This document shows positions 32,746-46,631 of a stretch of DNA of 64,000 nucleotides, piece by piece. The position numbers and the translations under genes are program-made. The stretch lies in contig NC_081411.1 of NCBI RefSeq assembly GCF_030272615.1, positions 181,994,977 to 182,058,976 of the forward strand, given 5' to 3'. Source of the DNA: Cryptomeria japonica. Its lineage: Eukaryota > Streptophyta > Pinopsida > Cupressales > Cupressaceae. The notes beneath the pieces were generated by a model. That model was not told the DNA's origin. It worked only from the letters and a program-made list of their open reading frames with translations, and ran no database searches. Each line of letters opens with the position of its first letter. Position 1 is the first letter of the stretch.

Positions 32746-33599
32746 AAACTTCTTTGTGTTGTCTCACCTTGCAGAGTTGAGAGGCATATTTGAGGGGCTT
32801 TCTTTCCTATTTGATGATAGTTTTGACATAACTATTGATTCATCTTCATTATCTTTAGAAATTGGAATTAATGAACATCCCCTTTCACTTGATTTGTCAC
32901 ATTTCTTGGTTGATTTTGATTATGATTATGTGGTGCCTTATTCAAGTTTTGTAACTACTACTCAGTTTTCAGATACTTCTATAAGGAGGCTTTCTTCCTC
33001 CTTTCAATTGGACATGAAGTGGCTACTTCATCATTTTGTGAACTTGTTTCTTCCTAAGGGGTGCTTTGTTGCTTGTAGGCATTGGATCATATTTTGTTTT
33101 TAGGCATACGTCATTATCATTCGATCTTTTTCACTGTCGTGGCTTTTTCTCAAAAGGGTTTCTACATAAATCTTGTGTTCTTGTGTTGCAAAATTGTTAG
33201 ACATTGTGTGATTCCTATTGTTATGTGAAATGCAGGGAAAATTGGTTTTACTAGTCTAAACATGCAAATCAAGAATCAAACCCAATCCCAAAAATTACAT
33301 TAGAGAACAACCAAGTAGGCCTTAACTTTAGACCTATTGATGAGAGTTGGGAACTCAGGATATCTTGACTGTTCTCTTATTGATTGAATTTTATTGAAAA
33401 TATGAGGAATGATGTGAAGAACTAGGCTAAAAGGTTCAAAATTGGCAATAAACAACATAAACTAGTAAATGTATATCTAGAAATGAACTTAGACATGTAT
33501 AGAAATAAAAAAAGAGATATAGACATGAACCTATGTCTGAAATCTAGGCTGAAACTAAGAGGCTACTATTTCTAGGCACCCTTGTGACTCTAAGTCCAA

Positions 33600-34565
33600 T
33601 TGAACTAAAAATTCTTCCTTGCCTAGGGTGTACAATAACAAAAATAAAAATAAAAAACTCAATTTGACTACTTTTGAATCTAATAGAGAGGATTATATTG
33701 GTGTTGCTTTAGAAGAAAAGGGTAATATTGGGGTTGGAAATTATTTTCCTATTGGCAAAATATTTCTGGGGGAGACAACTTATCTTCCTTCTCCCCTTAG
33801 ACTCATGAGGAGAGATTATCTCACCCTCCCTTTCACCGAGATCTTTAGAATGATTCCCCTTTCCTTAATTCAGAATATTAATACCCTATAAACATGCTTG
33901 GAGTGGCTAGGATGCTGTGATGGACTAGTTTAGAATGTCAAAATAGTTTTGTACCTCTAGGTCAAATGAGGATGATACAAAGATGCTAACCATTCTAGAA
34001 AATGTATCCAAAGATGTTAACATTTTGAAAACAAATTATGAGGGATGAATTGCTAGTCTTGAGGAAAAAATGAAAATGATTCATGATAGTCTAATTGATT
34101 TGGTCGATATAAGTCTTAAGGCAATTCAAAATAGTGTCAAGAGAATCAGGTGCTTGGGCACTAATAAGTGGCAAAGGCTTTAGGCTTCTAATGTTTATGT
34201 TGATTTGGATAATGTGGATAACTTGATAATCAGGTGGTTGTTGAGAAGGGCCCTTGCACTCGCACTCAAGACAATTTGAAGAAGTTTGTTGATCAAACTA
34301 GAATTGATGTGCATGATATGAACAAAAATGTATCTAAATATTAACTAGCTATAGGGTAAGGTTGTTGAAGCCCTCAAAAAACTCTGGTAGTGGTGCTTAT
34401 TCAACCTTTCACTCTATTTTTGATATGGGCTTTTCTCTTTGTTGTTTGTGTGTTTGTGCCTTTTTAGCTAGCTATAGGCTACTAGTTGGCCATGTTTATC
34501 TCGATGGTAGCTTCTTGTAATTAGGTTTTTGGGTCCCTTCAAAACCTACTTTACCTTTTATAAAA
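33600..34565 (+). other. Possible LINE or other retroelement remnant
   Basis: About 33950-34230 in one broken frame reads like a coiled coil (TILENVSKDVNILKTNYEG, stop, IASLEEKMKMIHDSLIDLVD). About 34390-34565 reads like an untranslated tail ending CCCTTCAAAACC..TTTATAAAAAAC. A short ORF at 33619-33891 precedes it. This suggests the 3' part of a non-LTR or similar element, but no RT motif is present and the call is weak. Confidence 0.3.
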
Positions 34566-37500
34566 AACATATGTCACCCAACATAAGAAATTTTTTTAAC
34601 CCCACTGATGAATATTTTATTTTACCTACTAATGATAGTAAATCAAAAGTTAATTTCTAACTACTGATTTTCCCTAGTCAACATGGGCATCCAGTCTCTC
34701 CTATTATATTATCTCAACATAGATACCGTATGAAATAATAAAGCACATCATAGCTAGACACAATTCAAAGAAACAACCCATGTTCCTTTAGATAAAATTC
34801 ATATTAGAAAATAGCCTATAAGAATAAATTGTTCTAACTATTTGCATCCATTATTAAAATTTACATTGTGAAGAACATCTAAAAGAGTTTTATACTATAT
34901 GAATAATTTTGAGATAAATCTCTTTCTATAAATGTTGTCACTAGTCACTCCAATCTCGACTACTTTAACATTAGAAGTTGATACAAAAAATTTAATGATA
35001 TAATTAAACATGCAAAATAAATGAAAGTTAGAAAGTTATCAAAATATCAAAAAAATATATAAATGTATATTATTATAATATTTAAAATTTATGTCACCAT
35101 AAAAAAACATAAAGCAAAAATATAGACACAAAGCCATATATATTCTCGAAGTTTTCATTCAAATTGAATCATTTGCCATTCTAATTTCATTAATTGTATA
35201 GATTCTCTTTAGTTTAAACTTAGAACTTTAAGACTAGAGATGTTATATTTTTCATTTATTAAGAAAAGATAGAAAAATGTTGGTGAAGACCATAAAAAAG
35301 TTTCAAACATTGAATGAAAACTTGTCACCTTGCAACTTTGGAAAGATGGTCATAACTTCACATTAAGATTTTTTTAGTTATTCCAATTAATAATGCCATG
35401 GAATATTTTATTTTAAACATTTATTATTATATAATTTTTTATTTTGTAATGAATTAATAAAATATATAATACTTCTAAAGTTTATGTTGATGATTAAATA
35501 CTTCCATTTTATGTATTTATGATATTTTTTTTATATAAATGTTTTGGATTATATTTGTAGATCAAAATATTATGTAAAAAAATCATATTTATAATTAATA
35601 ATAATTTTTAATGTTAATTGATTTTTGTCTACAAAAGTGTAATCTTTTTAATATTTTGATTAAGTTTTAGAGAAAAACATTTAAATACATTTGTAAAACC
35701 CTTCAATTTGAGTCCTACTTTTTATCATTTTATGCGTCACAATGAGATGGCCTTTCTTAATCATAAATAATTTACTTTCTTAATCATAAATAATTTTGAA
35801 TAAGCTAATTTTTATTATGATAAAAATAATTTCGACCTTACGTTTCGTATCACGTTCCATTGGCAACATACATATTCTCGCTACTCACTTCAATATTATG
35901 GTTTAGAAGTAGATGGAGTCTAGTGTCCCCTCACTTTTAATGAAGATGAAAGGAAGGAAGCAGCATCATTTCAGCTTAAGAAACCAATATTATATTATAT
36001 CAAGGAGTTCGTGTCTAGGGGAAGGGTAGAAATAGACCGTAAATTTGATAGTGGAGTAAATCTTTGTTTACAATTATTCATTGAAAGTAATCTTTGTATC
36101 CATTCTATATAATTAGAATCTGTTGTGATATGGTGTTTTTAAATTTTTAAATTTTCATATTATAATTAAAATGAATAAATATTATTATATGCTGATGAAA
36201 TGAAGGTTTGAGTTAGAAATTGGATTAAGACAGAAAGTGAAAAAAATATAAGAAAAAAACAAAGTGAAATATAATGAAATCTATAAAAAATTGAAGTTCA
36301 ATTTTAATTATGATGTTTTGTTTTTGTTTGATTTTCTTTAAAACTCTCAAGTTCAAATTTTTTATTTACTTTTAAAACTCTTTAAGTAATTCACTTCTTA
36401 AATGTTATTTTGAATAAATATAATGATAAAATTTGTATTCTCCATATCTTTATTATTTTTTATTTATTTTGATAGAATTCTTAAAGATTATATAGTAATA
36501 GATATGGCTTTGTATTAATTTTAATTTTTTTCTCTCTTTATTTACTTTTTCTTTCATGTTCTTTTACACATTCTATTCTATGGTAGGTCTATTTCTACCT
36601 GTGTATACATTTTTGTTTGCTATGTACACATTCCAACTATTCACTTCCATTAAAAATTATTTGGTGAAGGCCCTATAAAATGTTTATAACGTTGGACAAT
36701 GACTGAACATCTAACAACTTCGAGTAATCAATGAAGGAATCTTTGTATTTACATTTTTTTAATTATTCTCATGTAAATAATGCCAAACTTTTTCACATGC
36801 AAGACATATTCACATTTTCATGTTAAACTTGTTTAATTAATATTGTGAATCCCACAAAATAGTAGTTTTGATTTGAAATATTCTACAAGTTGGGTGTTTA
36901 TATTTATGGCTTCTTATTATTAACCATAAAAACTCTAACCTTAGTGCCTAGTAGCATATGGTACAAGACAAAAAATGCATACCTAATATCTCAAAAGGAT
37001 ATCCTATAATATTCAATCATTCAATTGTAGAAGAATTTTTAGTTCTCAATATTATGGTTAGATATTGCAAAATTAGTATTGTAACGATAATTGTTCTATC
37101 AAATTTTTAAGTTAAATTGACTATTTTATTTGGAAAATTTAGTCTAATTACATCCATTGGTAATTTAGAAGAATCATAATTCTTTTATCATTACAAGAGT
37201 ACATGCTTTCCAACTATTATTTCATGTAATGTTCAGAAAGCTTGTCTATAATATTTTTCATAACTGATTATAGACTCATAACCTCCATCCACCCTTTACT
37301 AATGTCTTAAATTTATGTTAAATAATTAATCATGTACCATTTATGCTAATGGAAGTCAATTTCAGTATTGTTAGGTAGTTGAATTGTAAACCCCCATTCA
37401 TCTTTTCCATGGTTATCACTCTTCTCTTTCAAACATTCATCAAAGGGAGTGCACTCACTTCCTTTATTAAGTCTCTTTCATTCATATTTGTTCCTTCGAT

Positions 37501-40026
37501 AGATTCCTTTTTCTCTCTATTGCTTTTCAATAAAGTATATTTTTTATCTTCTCCTCCCATGGATTCAATATCTCCTACTAGCACTCCACCTTATACCAAA
37601 GATGCATTTTAAACAACTTGAAGTCTAATCCATAGAGTTTGGAGTGCATGTACATAATCGCATATAATAATTTTGACAATAAATTTGTGCTATTGTAAAC
37701 AATTTCACTAAAAAAATATTTAAAAGAAAATTATTTATGATAATAGTTCAAAAATTCCTAGTATAAAATGTCTTAAGAATTGAAAAGTAATAATTATTAT
37801 CTTTTTATTATAAATAGTAATTTAATTTATAAGTATTAATCTTATGATCATTATTATCAAATAAAACTAAATAACAAAATATCATTATTATTATCAATAA
37901 TATATTAAATCTATTTTTTTGAATTATTATTAATGTTTTAATATGTTAAATGATAGTAATAAAGTAATACCATTCATAATAACAATATAATCATAAGAAT
38001 TATGATGGTTTTTCGATAGGAAATCCAGGTCGAGTGCATGGGGGTGGGGTCATTTGTGACCACAACTGTAATTTGGTCCTAGCCTATGTGGCTAACCTAG
38101 GGTTACAAACTTCAAGTGTTGTAGAGGTGGCACTAGCTTATTATATGTCTTAACATTATATTCATCAATTCACCTTTTTTCCTCTATCCTTATCCATCTA
38201 ATCCTAGCTTTTCATCTTGTTCAAAAGGATCATAATCAAAATTCATACTCATGTGACAAACTCTCCACCTTTTCCCTTTCATGTGTCTAGCTTAATTTTC
38301 TCCCTCATTTATTGAACTTAGACACTTTCCTTAGGTAAACTTTATATCCTATCTATTCATCTTTGCCAAAATCTCTTAATCCTAGGCACTTCCATAAATA
38401 TGTTTCCCTAATCTTATCCTGAACCCTATATCTTTCCTATCACGTGACACTTGTTACATGACTATATTTTCATGCCTACCACTAATCCTATTTCAATATA
38501 ATCCATTCATTCAATCTCTTTACCATGTTCCTTGATTTTACTTCTTAAGATTTATGTATTTTGAGGTCAATAATCAATCCACCCCAGGAACACTTATGTT
38601 CTTGATATTATGCTACTTTTTTATCATATCATTTATATCATAATGAGGTTATGGTGGATTATTGAGATATCCACACATGAAGAGAGAATCAAATATAAAT
38701 AGGGTGCATTCTATTTGAGGCTCTATCAAGGATAATGGAGGTAGTTGGGAGTATATATTTGATTTGATTGCATTTATAAATTTTTTTTCTTCAATCTTTT
38801 CTATCCCCTCTTCAATATTCACATGAAGTAATTAACGCTAATCTATAAAATGGATCACATGATAACATCATAACAACTCTATTAACCAAACATGAAATCT
38901 TCAAAGGTATCCTAAAGAAATAAATGTAATATAAATGTGACTAGAATATTAATATATAGCCATAATAGAGAACAATAGGTCTCCAAGATCATTGACACCT
39001 ATCATCAAATATATTCTTAATCACATTAAAACGTCTCACACAACACATAGAAATATGCTTAGGTTTTTAAATTTATGAATTTTCACAATCATCGCAACCA
39101 TAATTTAACTCAAAACAATAAGAATAATAACATACAAAAACCTTGAATGCATATCAATCACCATTGATAGATTCTTCTAGCTCTAACCCTTTAGAGTAAT
39201 TTTCTCAAAAATTATTTTACAAGATAAGAAAAATTTAATCAAATAAATAGTATACTAATTAATATATCACAAGGAAATTGATTCAAAATCTACATAAATC
39301 TCCATGAAAAATATTACTATATGTAGGGTTTGAACCCTTAAAGTATATATGTGTCTTATATTTAAATATGTAGGTGCAAGGATTTCCACGAGACCTCTGT
39401 AAGAATTATTGAATAGCACAAAAGAGAGGCAAAATGGAGAATAAATGGTATTCTTAATGTTAAATGATCATTAAAAATTACATACAATGTAGATGAGCCT
39501 TCTTATAAATGATATCTCATACACTGCTTGCAATTTTTGTATTATTTTGATCATATCTCATACACTCTTGCAATTTTTGTAGGAATGTTTTTATGTAGGT
39601 TTAGAAGTATATTAAGAGTTTCCAATAAAAAATCCATATTTTTTGGATCAATTTGTGATTTTCTATGAATTTTTTAATTTTTGAAGCAAATTAGCATTTT
39701 TTTTGGATTTTCTTACATTTATGGAAATGTTTTGAATTTTACAAGTGGTTTAATTTTTAATGATGGAAAATAACATGTGGAAAATTAGATCTTTGAATCT
39801 ATAAAAAAATGTCTTGTCGAAGGCCCAAATTTCATAAAGTCTTTTAGATCTAAAATTTAGCTAACTTGTGTGTTTGCAAGAGGGGTATTATTTCAAAACT
39901 AATAATAATCTTGGTGTAGGAACTTTGGCAAATATTTAATTTTAAAATTGCTTGCTTTGTCTTTTTATCCTAGCAAATACTTCAATTGGTGCACTAAAAT
40001 TGAACCAGTGTCTTTCCTATTTTGAG
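34566..40026. other. AT-rich spacer, no gene seen
   Basis: More than 5 kb of AT-rich DNA with no open frame over about 80 codons and no recognised motif. About 35870-36000 resembles 31830-31900. Small GC-richer islands (for example 38030-38110) were looked at without recognising any element. Confidence 0.45.
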
Positions 40027-41240
40027 TGAAGAGGGGAAAAGAAAGCAAGGTGGATTTGGATAGTTAGCATACAAATAAAAACACTAACACATATAAAGAC
40101 ATGAAGCATAAATCAACTCACATAAAAACTTGAAGATAAATGCTTTTTTTTTTTTACCTTGCAAACATTTACCTTCTCCCTCAGATGGAAGTTGGATGAA
40201 GTCAAAGTACAACCAAGTGCCTCCAACGTGATGTCGATTTGCTCCTAGATTGCTTGATGTGGTTGACTCTCCAACATTGTGCACAAATGGATGTAATGGA
40301 TTTGAAGGATGAGATGGATGATATGGCTAAGTATGGATGAAGGATAACTTTGGCATGATGAGAATGCAAAGATGGTTTCCTAGGCACAAACTAGCAGCAT
40401 GAACTTGCTAAAATTGGAGATGAAATGTGAGGGGATGGAGTCCTCAGTTTATAGGGAGAGAGGAAGAAAAATGAAGGGCTAGGATTGACCCAATATGGAG
40501 GGTCATGATTCCTTATGAGCCCACACAAGGCCCAAGAGGAGGTGTGGACACCAAGAGATGTGTCTTAAAGGCATTTCTTGTCTCCACACTCCTCAAGGTA
40601 CATTGGGAAGACTTCCCAATGTGCCTTGAGAAGAGCAAGGGATGGGATATTTCTTGAGGGATGGAAAGGAAGAATTAAAAATTCTTCAACAAGGGATGCT
40701 CATAGGGATTGGAGAAATAAGGAGGAATTAAAAATTCCTTGGAAGATGAGATGTCTAGAGGAATAAAAATCTCACATTCACTTAGGAAAAGGGAATATAA
40801 GGAGAGTGGTTGGATGGAAGGGACAAGGAGTTGAATTTGTGGCTAATCATGATGATTAGCCACTAGCAACTCATTAGGGGAAGAATTAGAGGATAGATTA
40901 GGTGGGATTAGGGTAGATAATATTTGTAGGAGGATTTGACAGGAGAGAGAATGAGTGGAGGGAATTAAAAATTAGAAGAATAATGTTAAGTGAGCTTAGG
41001 GATTTTCTAGAAAAATTTATTAGGTTAGTGATGGATTAGGAAAAGGTGATTTGTAGGAATCACTTAGGTTAACCAATTAATTGAAATTAATTAGTTTAAG
41101 AGGAGAAATTTGAGAAGACTTAATATTGAGGTTTTTTAGAGGAATAAAAGGGGATTGATTTAAATAAATCCCAGACTATAGTGACAATATTAATTATAAT
41201 TAATTAATATTGAGGAGAATTCCATTCCTGACATAATTAA
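40027..41240 (-). repeat. 3' LTR of element E, larger part
   Basis: Continues at 49024-49081 after removal of element B and one ATTAA copy; total about 1,270 bp. On the plus strand it runs from TGAAGAGGGG to GTGTCTACA at 49081, so in element orientation it starts TGTAGACAC. Small ORFs inside (40084-40284, 40202-40387, 40578-40766) are LTR sequence. Confidence 0.8.
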
Positions 41241-42443
41241 TGTAAAGCGGAAAATCGAACCCTAGGTGTTCCCCCCACTCCAAGGAGAAAGGAGGTCACT
41301 AGGATTGACGGTTTTCACTTAGGAGAGACTTTACATTCAAAAGAGGGGTTGAAACCCACAAGATCCAATCCAACACAATGCAAGATTGAATGCTGAATGA
41401 GTTTCAAGGGTTAAGACAGCAAGGCTACCCTCTTTTGTAAAGAATGTAGATAGAAGGATTGAACTAGGAGTGCATGTAAAGTAAGAAAGATTCGCTTATA
41501 AACAAAGATAGGAATACGGGATGAAGTTGCGGACTTGGAATTAGCAGTAAAATGTTGAGACGATGCTATCCTGCAAAATTGAGCAAAAGTTGACAGGACG
41601 ATGGCGCCCGGTGTGCACACGGTACTCCGAAAAATCCGCGAAACGAAGGGGGATCTGTTCTTCTCTGCACAAGGATGCCAGATCTTCAATTACAGCCGTG
41701 TACCTGCAACCTACACACAGAAAAGAGAGGACGATTGGGGGGTTAGGGATTAGGGGTTTGCCTTTAGGTCAAACCCCAGTTTTGGAATTAACCAAGAAAT
41801 GAGAATGCTGTAAATGTAAATGTTTGTAATGTAAACAAGTACTGATACCTTATTGTAAGAATGTTTGTATTCTTACATGCGAAGGTGTAAATGTTGTTGT
41901 ATGTTGTATGTTGTAAGTGATCTCCTCTTCAATGGTTGAATCCTTGTCTTGAATGCAACACTTAGCCTTGAATGGAGACTTAGAATGCTCAATTGCTTGA
42001 AGGAATGCTTGAATGTTTGCCTAGCGCTTCCGCCTCTTGTACACACATGTTTTTCCTCCTCAAAATGGGAGAGGAAATGTAGTTTATATACTTGTCAATT
42101 AGGGTAAAAAGACGTATTTTTCCTACCTTGGGCCGACCTAGAAAGATTATTTTCCGAATTGCAAACTTAAAGACCCGCTGCCCCATAAGAGACCGGGCCC
42201 AAAATAGGGCCAGGGACCAGGGCGCTAGGCGCCATGGTCCTGGGGAACTAGGGCGCTGTGCACCGTGGTCCCACCTCCCGGGACAGCAGGGTACAAGGAA
42301 GGATCAAGCCATGGTGCAGAAATATGCAGTTTTTGATGTCATAAACAGATTTCGGGGTCTCCATTCAGGTTTAGTGTTGCATCGCCATCGTGAAGACCCA
42401 AATGCAGTCGAAATTGCAAGTGTCACAATTTTAGGACGCTACA
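41241..42443 (-). repeat. 3' LTR of element B
   Basis: 1,203 bp; on the plus strand TGTAAAGCGG...ACGCTACA. It is close to the right LTR along its whole length with scattered substitutions. It contains a run of tandem TGTTGTATGT units near 41892-41915 and the GTGCACACGG block near 41612. Confidence 0.95.
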
Positions 42444-43226
42444 TTTAGCCCCCACTTTAGTGGGAGTATAAGCCCATACTTCCGGTAAAGTACAAGGAAA
42501 CAACATTGAAAGACTTTCACCATGTCAAGGAGGCAAGATACACCAAGCCCCCAGTGGACTAAGGATCTTACGACTTCGATTGACAAAGTAAAAGGGAAGA
42601 TCACGAGGGAGAACCATGACTGTTAGTAGTAAGGTTCCCTCACTATGAGTCATGCAAGAAAGATATCAAAAATTTTCAAGGCAAAGCTAAATTTGTCAAG
42701 AAGATTTTAGGAATCTTGAAGAGATATGGACGGGGTGTATGCCCCCCTACGTTAAAGCGATTGCACATGCCTCATCGGGGGTGATTGCTTTAAGTTAGTG
42801 ATACACATAAGAAATGAGAAAGGAAAGGAGCATGTTATCGCAAGGTTTAGCCCCCAAGTGTGAGATAAACCCAAGGATAATAGACACAAAACACAAATCA
42901 CGAGGTGACTTCGCTTTCCTTGGGGTCAGTATGCTGTATGATAATTCATGTATATCATATGTATGTATGCATAATTGTTCTTCATTCCCCAATCAAGGAA
43001 GGTCACCTAGAAGAAAGGAACACATGTGTCTTTTGAGTCAACATGAGAGAGACCAAAAGAGATCTCAATGCTTTGCATCGTCCTCAAGTAGACACATTAA
43101 GGACAACAAATAGAAGAATGAGAATAACACATAGAAGAAGTAACAAAAGAGAGGAGGAGAGAGTCTGCTATGCTAATGAAACTAGTCTAGCACGTCATCT
43201 ACCCCCCGATCTTGCTGATCAATATT
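42444..43226 (-). other. Element B 3' untranslated region with polypurine tract
   Basis: Adjacent to the 3' LTR the minus strand reads AAAGTGGGGGCTAAA, a polypurine tract for plus-strand priming. The rest shows no coding signal. Confidence 0.7.
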
Positions 43227-46200
43227 TCAGGAAGGCAGGAAACACGCTAGAGGAGGAACATTCAACACAGCAGATGGAGCTATCACAAGATCGAAACAAG
43301 GGCTATGTTCATGTTCCAAGCCACGTTGTTCTTGTCTAGGAGCTAGGATAAGTGCTTTAGAAAATTCGTTAGATAAATGGTTATCAATATCAACAAATTC
43401 ATATTCACTATCAGAAAAAAAAGGAGTAACATTTTCATCATGAATATCATTTTCATCTATATCATCATCAAGATTTATAAAAATAGGATCTTTAACTCGC
43501 ACAGGATCAAAACCATCATGCATCTTATGTTTAGGAGATTTTGGCTCAATTTTCGGCTGAGGAGAAAATGGAATAATACTAGCTGAAGGTGTTTTTGGGG
43601 ATTGCAAAGTTTGAGAAGCAGCTGCACAAGCTCTAAGATGACACTTTCATCGACGTTCACGCGCAGAACGATTTCATCTAGTCTTAGTAGGAAGTTGAGG
43701 AGATTGAGGAGGAGGAATGTTCTCATCCTTATCACTTGGGTGTTTAGGTTGTGGTTTCTTAGGTTGGATAATAGGAGAAGAGGAAGGTCTCTTCTCTCTA
43801 TAAAAGGAAGGAGGAGGAACTAATCCATATAAAAGAGGAATATTTGGTTTAGGAAGGAGACCAAGTCCATCATGACGAGGAGGTATCGGTCTACTGTTAG
43901 AAAGTTTATCAGACATAGACATAGTCACATCCATAGGAGTGGGTTGGGAATCTTCTTGAGGAAAGACATTAGTTTTATCTTTCAAAGGAAGAACTTCCTT
44001 CTCAAGAACGATAGGAATATCAAGTTTGGGTGTTCGAGGTTCACTTAGAGATAGGATCATATCTTTTTTCCACTTTTGATAAGATTTGAAAAGATGATTA
44101 CTCCACGGTGGAAGAGATTGGAATTGTTTAGGCCAAAAATAATCAATAGGAACACTAGAAGTTCTTTCAACTGGTTTAAAGAGACTATGATTGACAGTAA
44201 CAACTTCACCATTATGGGGAAATTTCAAACACTTGTGAATAGGAGAAGCAATAGCTTTCATGGAAGATAGCCAAGGATAGCCTAGCTTCACACGAAATTG
44301 TTCGGACGATGGAATAATAGCAAAGCTCACATCAAGGGATTTGTTATGGACCTCAATAGGAAATGTAATAGAACCAATTGCAGGAGAAGAAAATGCATCA
44401 AATAATTTCACAATCACATCTGTTTTGTCATAGATCACTTGATTCAATTGCAAAGTAAAAAGAAATTCTTCAGTAATGACATTAACCATGCAAGAAGGAT
44501 CAATAAGCACTCCACAACAAGGTGTATTCTTGACTTTTGCAACTATATATAAAGGACCATCAGGTGCCCTGATAGTTTCACTGGAATCAAATGTGATGGA
44601 AGGTTCTTTAGGGATTTTCTGCTGCTCTACAAAGTTAATCACATTCGGAGTCATAGACACAAGACCATCAGGTGAGAAAGAGGAATCATTAGTCTCAATC
44701 ACATTAGCGGTATGAGAAGGTAATGGATCAGTAAAAATCTTAAGATTTTGGTTAGGAGGAGCTACAAATGTGTTGCCTTTATCATTCACTCCTGAAACAG
44801 AGATAGTATTATTATCAATCAAATCTTGAATTTTACCCTTTAAAGCAAAACATTTTTCAGTATCATGCCCAGGTTGACGATGAAATTGACAAAAAGATTT
44901 GTTATCAAAATAGGGTGAATTAATCTTTGTAGGATCGATTTGCTTTATAGGAGGGAGAGTAAGCACATTTTGTTCCAATAACTTATTCATAATACTATGC
45001 AATGATTCATTCAAAGGAGTAAACTTTCTCTCTTTCTTGAAAAACTTAGAAATAGGAGGCACACCTGATGCTGCATTCACATTGTTGTTGATGATGTTTT
45101 CATTGAGTTTAATGGACTCTCTGTTCGGTTTAAACTTCCCAAATGGTTGTTGACTACTATCACCCTTATCACTCGGAGCCATAGGATTTGCTTGTTCCAT
45201 TTGACTCACAGTCAGTTGATAATTGTGAAGAGTTGCACACAACTGTTGGAAAGAAGTAAACTCAGAAAACATAAGTTTTTCTCTAATATCTTTGTGTAAA
45301 TTAGAAATAAAGATTCTTTGAATATCATTGTCAGGTACTGGAAAAGAAATTTGAGCACACAAATGCTTATATCTACCAATGAAATCAGTCACTTTTTCTT
45401 TTACACCTTGTTTACAATGCATTAAATCAATCAAAGTAACTTTAGGACTTATATTGTTTTGAAATTGTTGAATAAAAGCATTTGCAAGTTGTTGGAAAGA
45501 AGTAATAGAATAGGAAGGCAACGAGCAATACCATTGTAGGGCTTTATCTCTTAATGTTCTAGTAAACAGTTTTGCAAGCAACCTTTGGTCATGAGAAAAA
45601 TCGGTACATACTGTTTGAAAGGTCTTAACATGTGTTAGAGGATCACCCTTACCATTATAAAGCTCCAACTGTGGGATTTCAACATGCCTAGGGGGGATAG
45701 CTCGAACAATGTCAAGAGAAAGTGGGCTCGCAACATCAAATGTGGGCACACTAAATTTAGATTGATTCATAGAGGCAATTTGTTGCTGTAAAGAGGAAAC
45801 AGTTTGTGCAAGATTGTTGATGGTTGCTTCAGTTGAAGAGTTCATATTAGACATGTAAGATTATGATGGAGGTATTATGTTATTGAAAGAAGGTATTGAT
45901 TGAGAGTAAGGTGGCGGGACACTATGATGGTTAGTCATAGGAGATGATTGGAAAAGAGGAGCACTACAAGGAGGAATGGAATGATTAAACGAATTGCCCC
46001 CTTGCGTCATGTTCATTTGTGGAGATGTAATAGGAACACTCATTGAAGGAATGAATGAAGAAGTCGGATTGAATGAAGGAAGAGGGTTGATTGAAGAAGA
46101 AGGATTGCCCCCATGACTTGTGATCATAGGTGGAATATTTTGTATTGAAGTAGTCATTATGTTTGATGTAAAGGTAGGTATACTAGCAATAGAAGTTGTT

Positions 46201-46631
46201 AAAGGAATAGAATGATTGACTTGAGTAGGAGGTTGTGTATAACCTAAAGTTTCAGCACAACTCTTCATAGGCATCACATTCGAATCCACAATGTGTGCAA
46301 TACCACGCAAAATATCAATTCCATTCTTATCACTTTGAACCATGCATTTTAGACCTTCGATTAATGAAAGAGCTTGACTATCGGGGTATTCATGAGACAT
46401 CCATTGCTGAAAATCATCAAATTGGTTATCCAATTTCGAAAGTTGTTCTACAGAAACCTCATGGAGAGCTTCTTCATCATTAAGAGGATTAGAGGAATTA
46501 CCCGTGTCCTCGTTAAAAAGGCCATTCAAATTAGGTTCCATCTCCTCGGTAATTAAACCTTGGAAAGACTTAATTCTAAGGCTTCGTCTAACGGGAATAG
46601 TGTAAGTAGGGCTTATTGTTGTAAAACTCAT
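43227..46631 (-). pseudogene. Element B ORF1-gag-protease frame
   Basis: One continuous frame on the minus strand. ORF1 (46631-45861, 256 aa) starts MSFTTISPTYTIPVRRSLRI and becomes Pro/Ser/Thr-rich. A single TAA near 45860 separates it from gag, which starts MSNMNSSTEATINNLAQTVS at 45854. Gag has a capsid core (GDPLTHVKTFQTVC; ALQWYCSLPSYSI) and the finger CQFHRQPGHDTEKC. A protease-like domain follows with CCGVLIDPSCMVNVITEEF, where the catalytic D-S/T-G reads D-P-S, then KLGYPWLSS. The open gag-protease part ends at TAG 43674. Two stops later the same frame continues to 43227 (SPKHKMHDGFDPVRVKDPIF). No polymerase follows. The changed active-site triplet may mean an inactive protease or a family variant. 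Confidence 0.88.

Noticed and set aside
32732-33103. 123-codon open frame after the Copia remnant
   Set aside because: No recognised motif; probably a continuation of the decayed element, so it was not called as a gene.
37379-37612. 77-codon open frame
   Set aside because: AT-rich spacer, no motif, no flanking support; length is within chance.
42092-42448. 118-codon open frame, with a close copy at 48667-49023
   Set aside because: Both lie in the LTRs of element B and match because the LTRs match; there is no protein motif.
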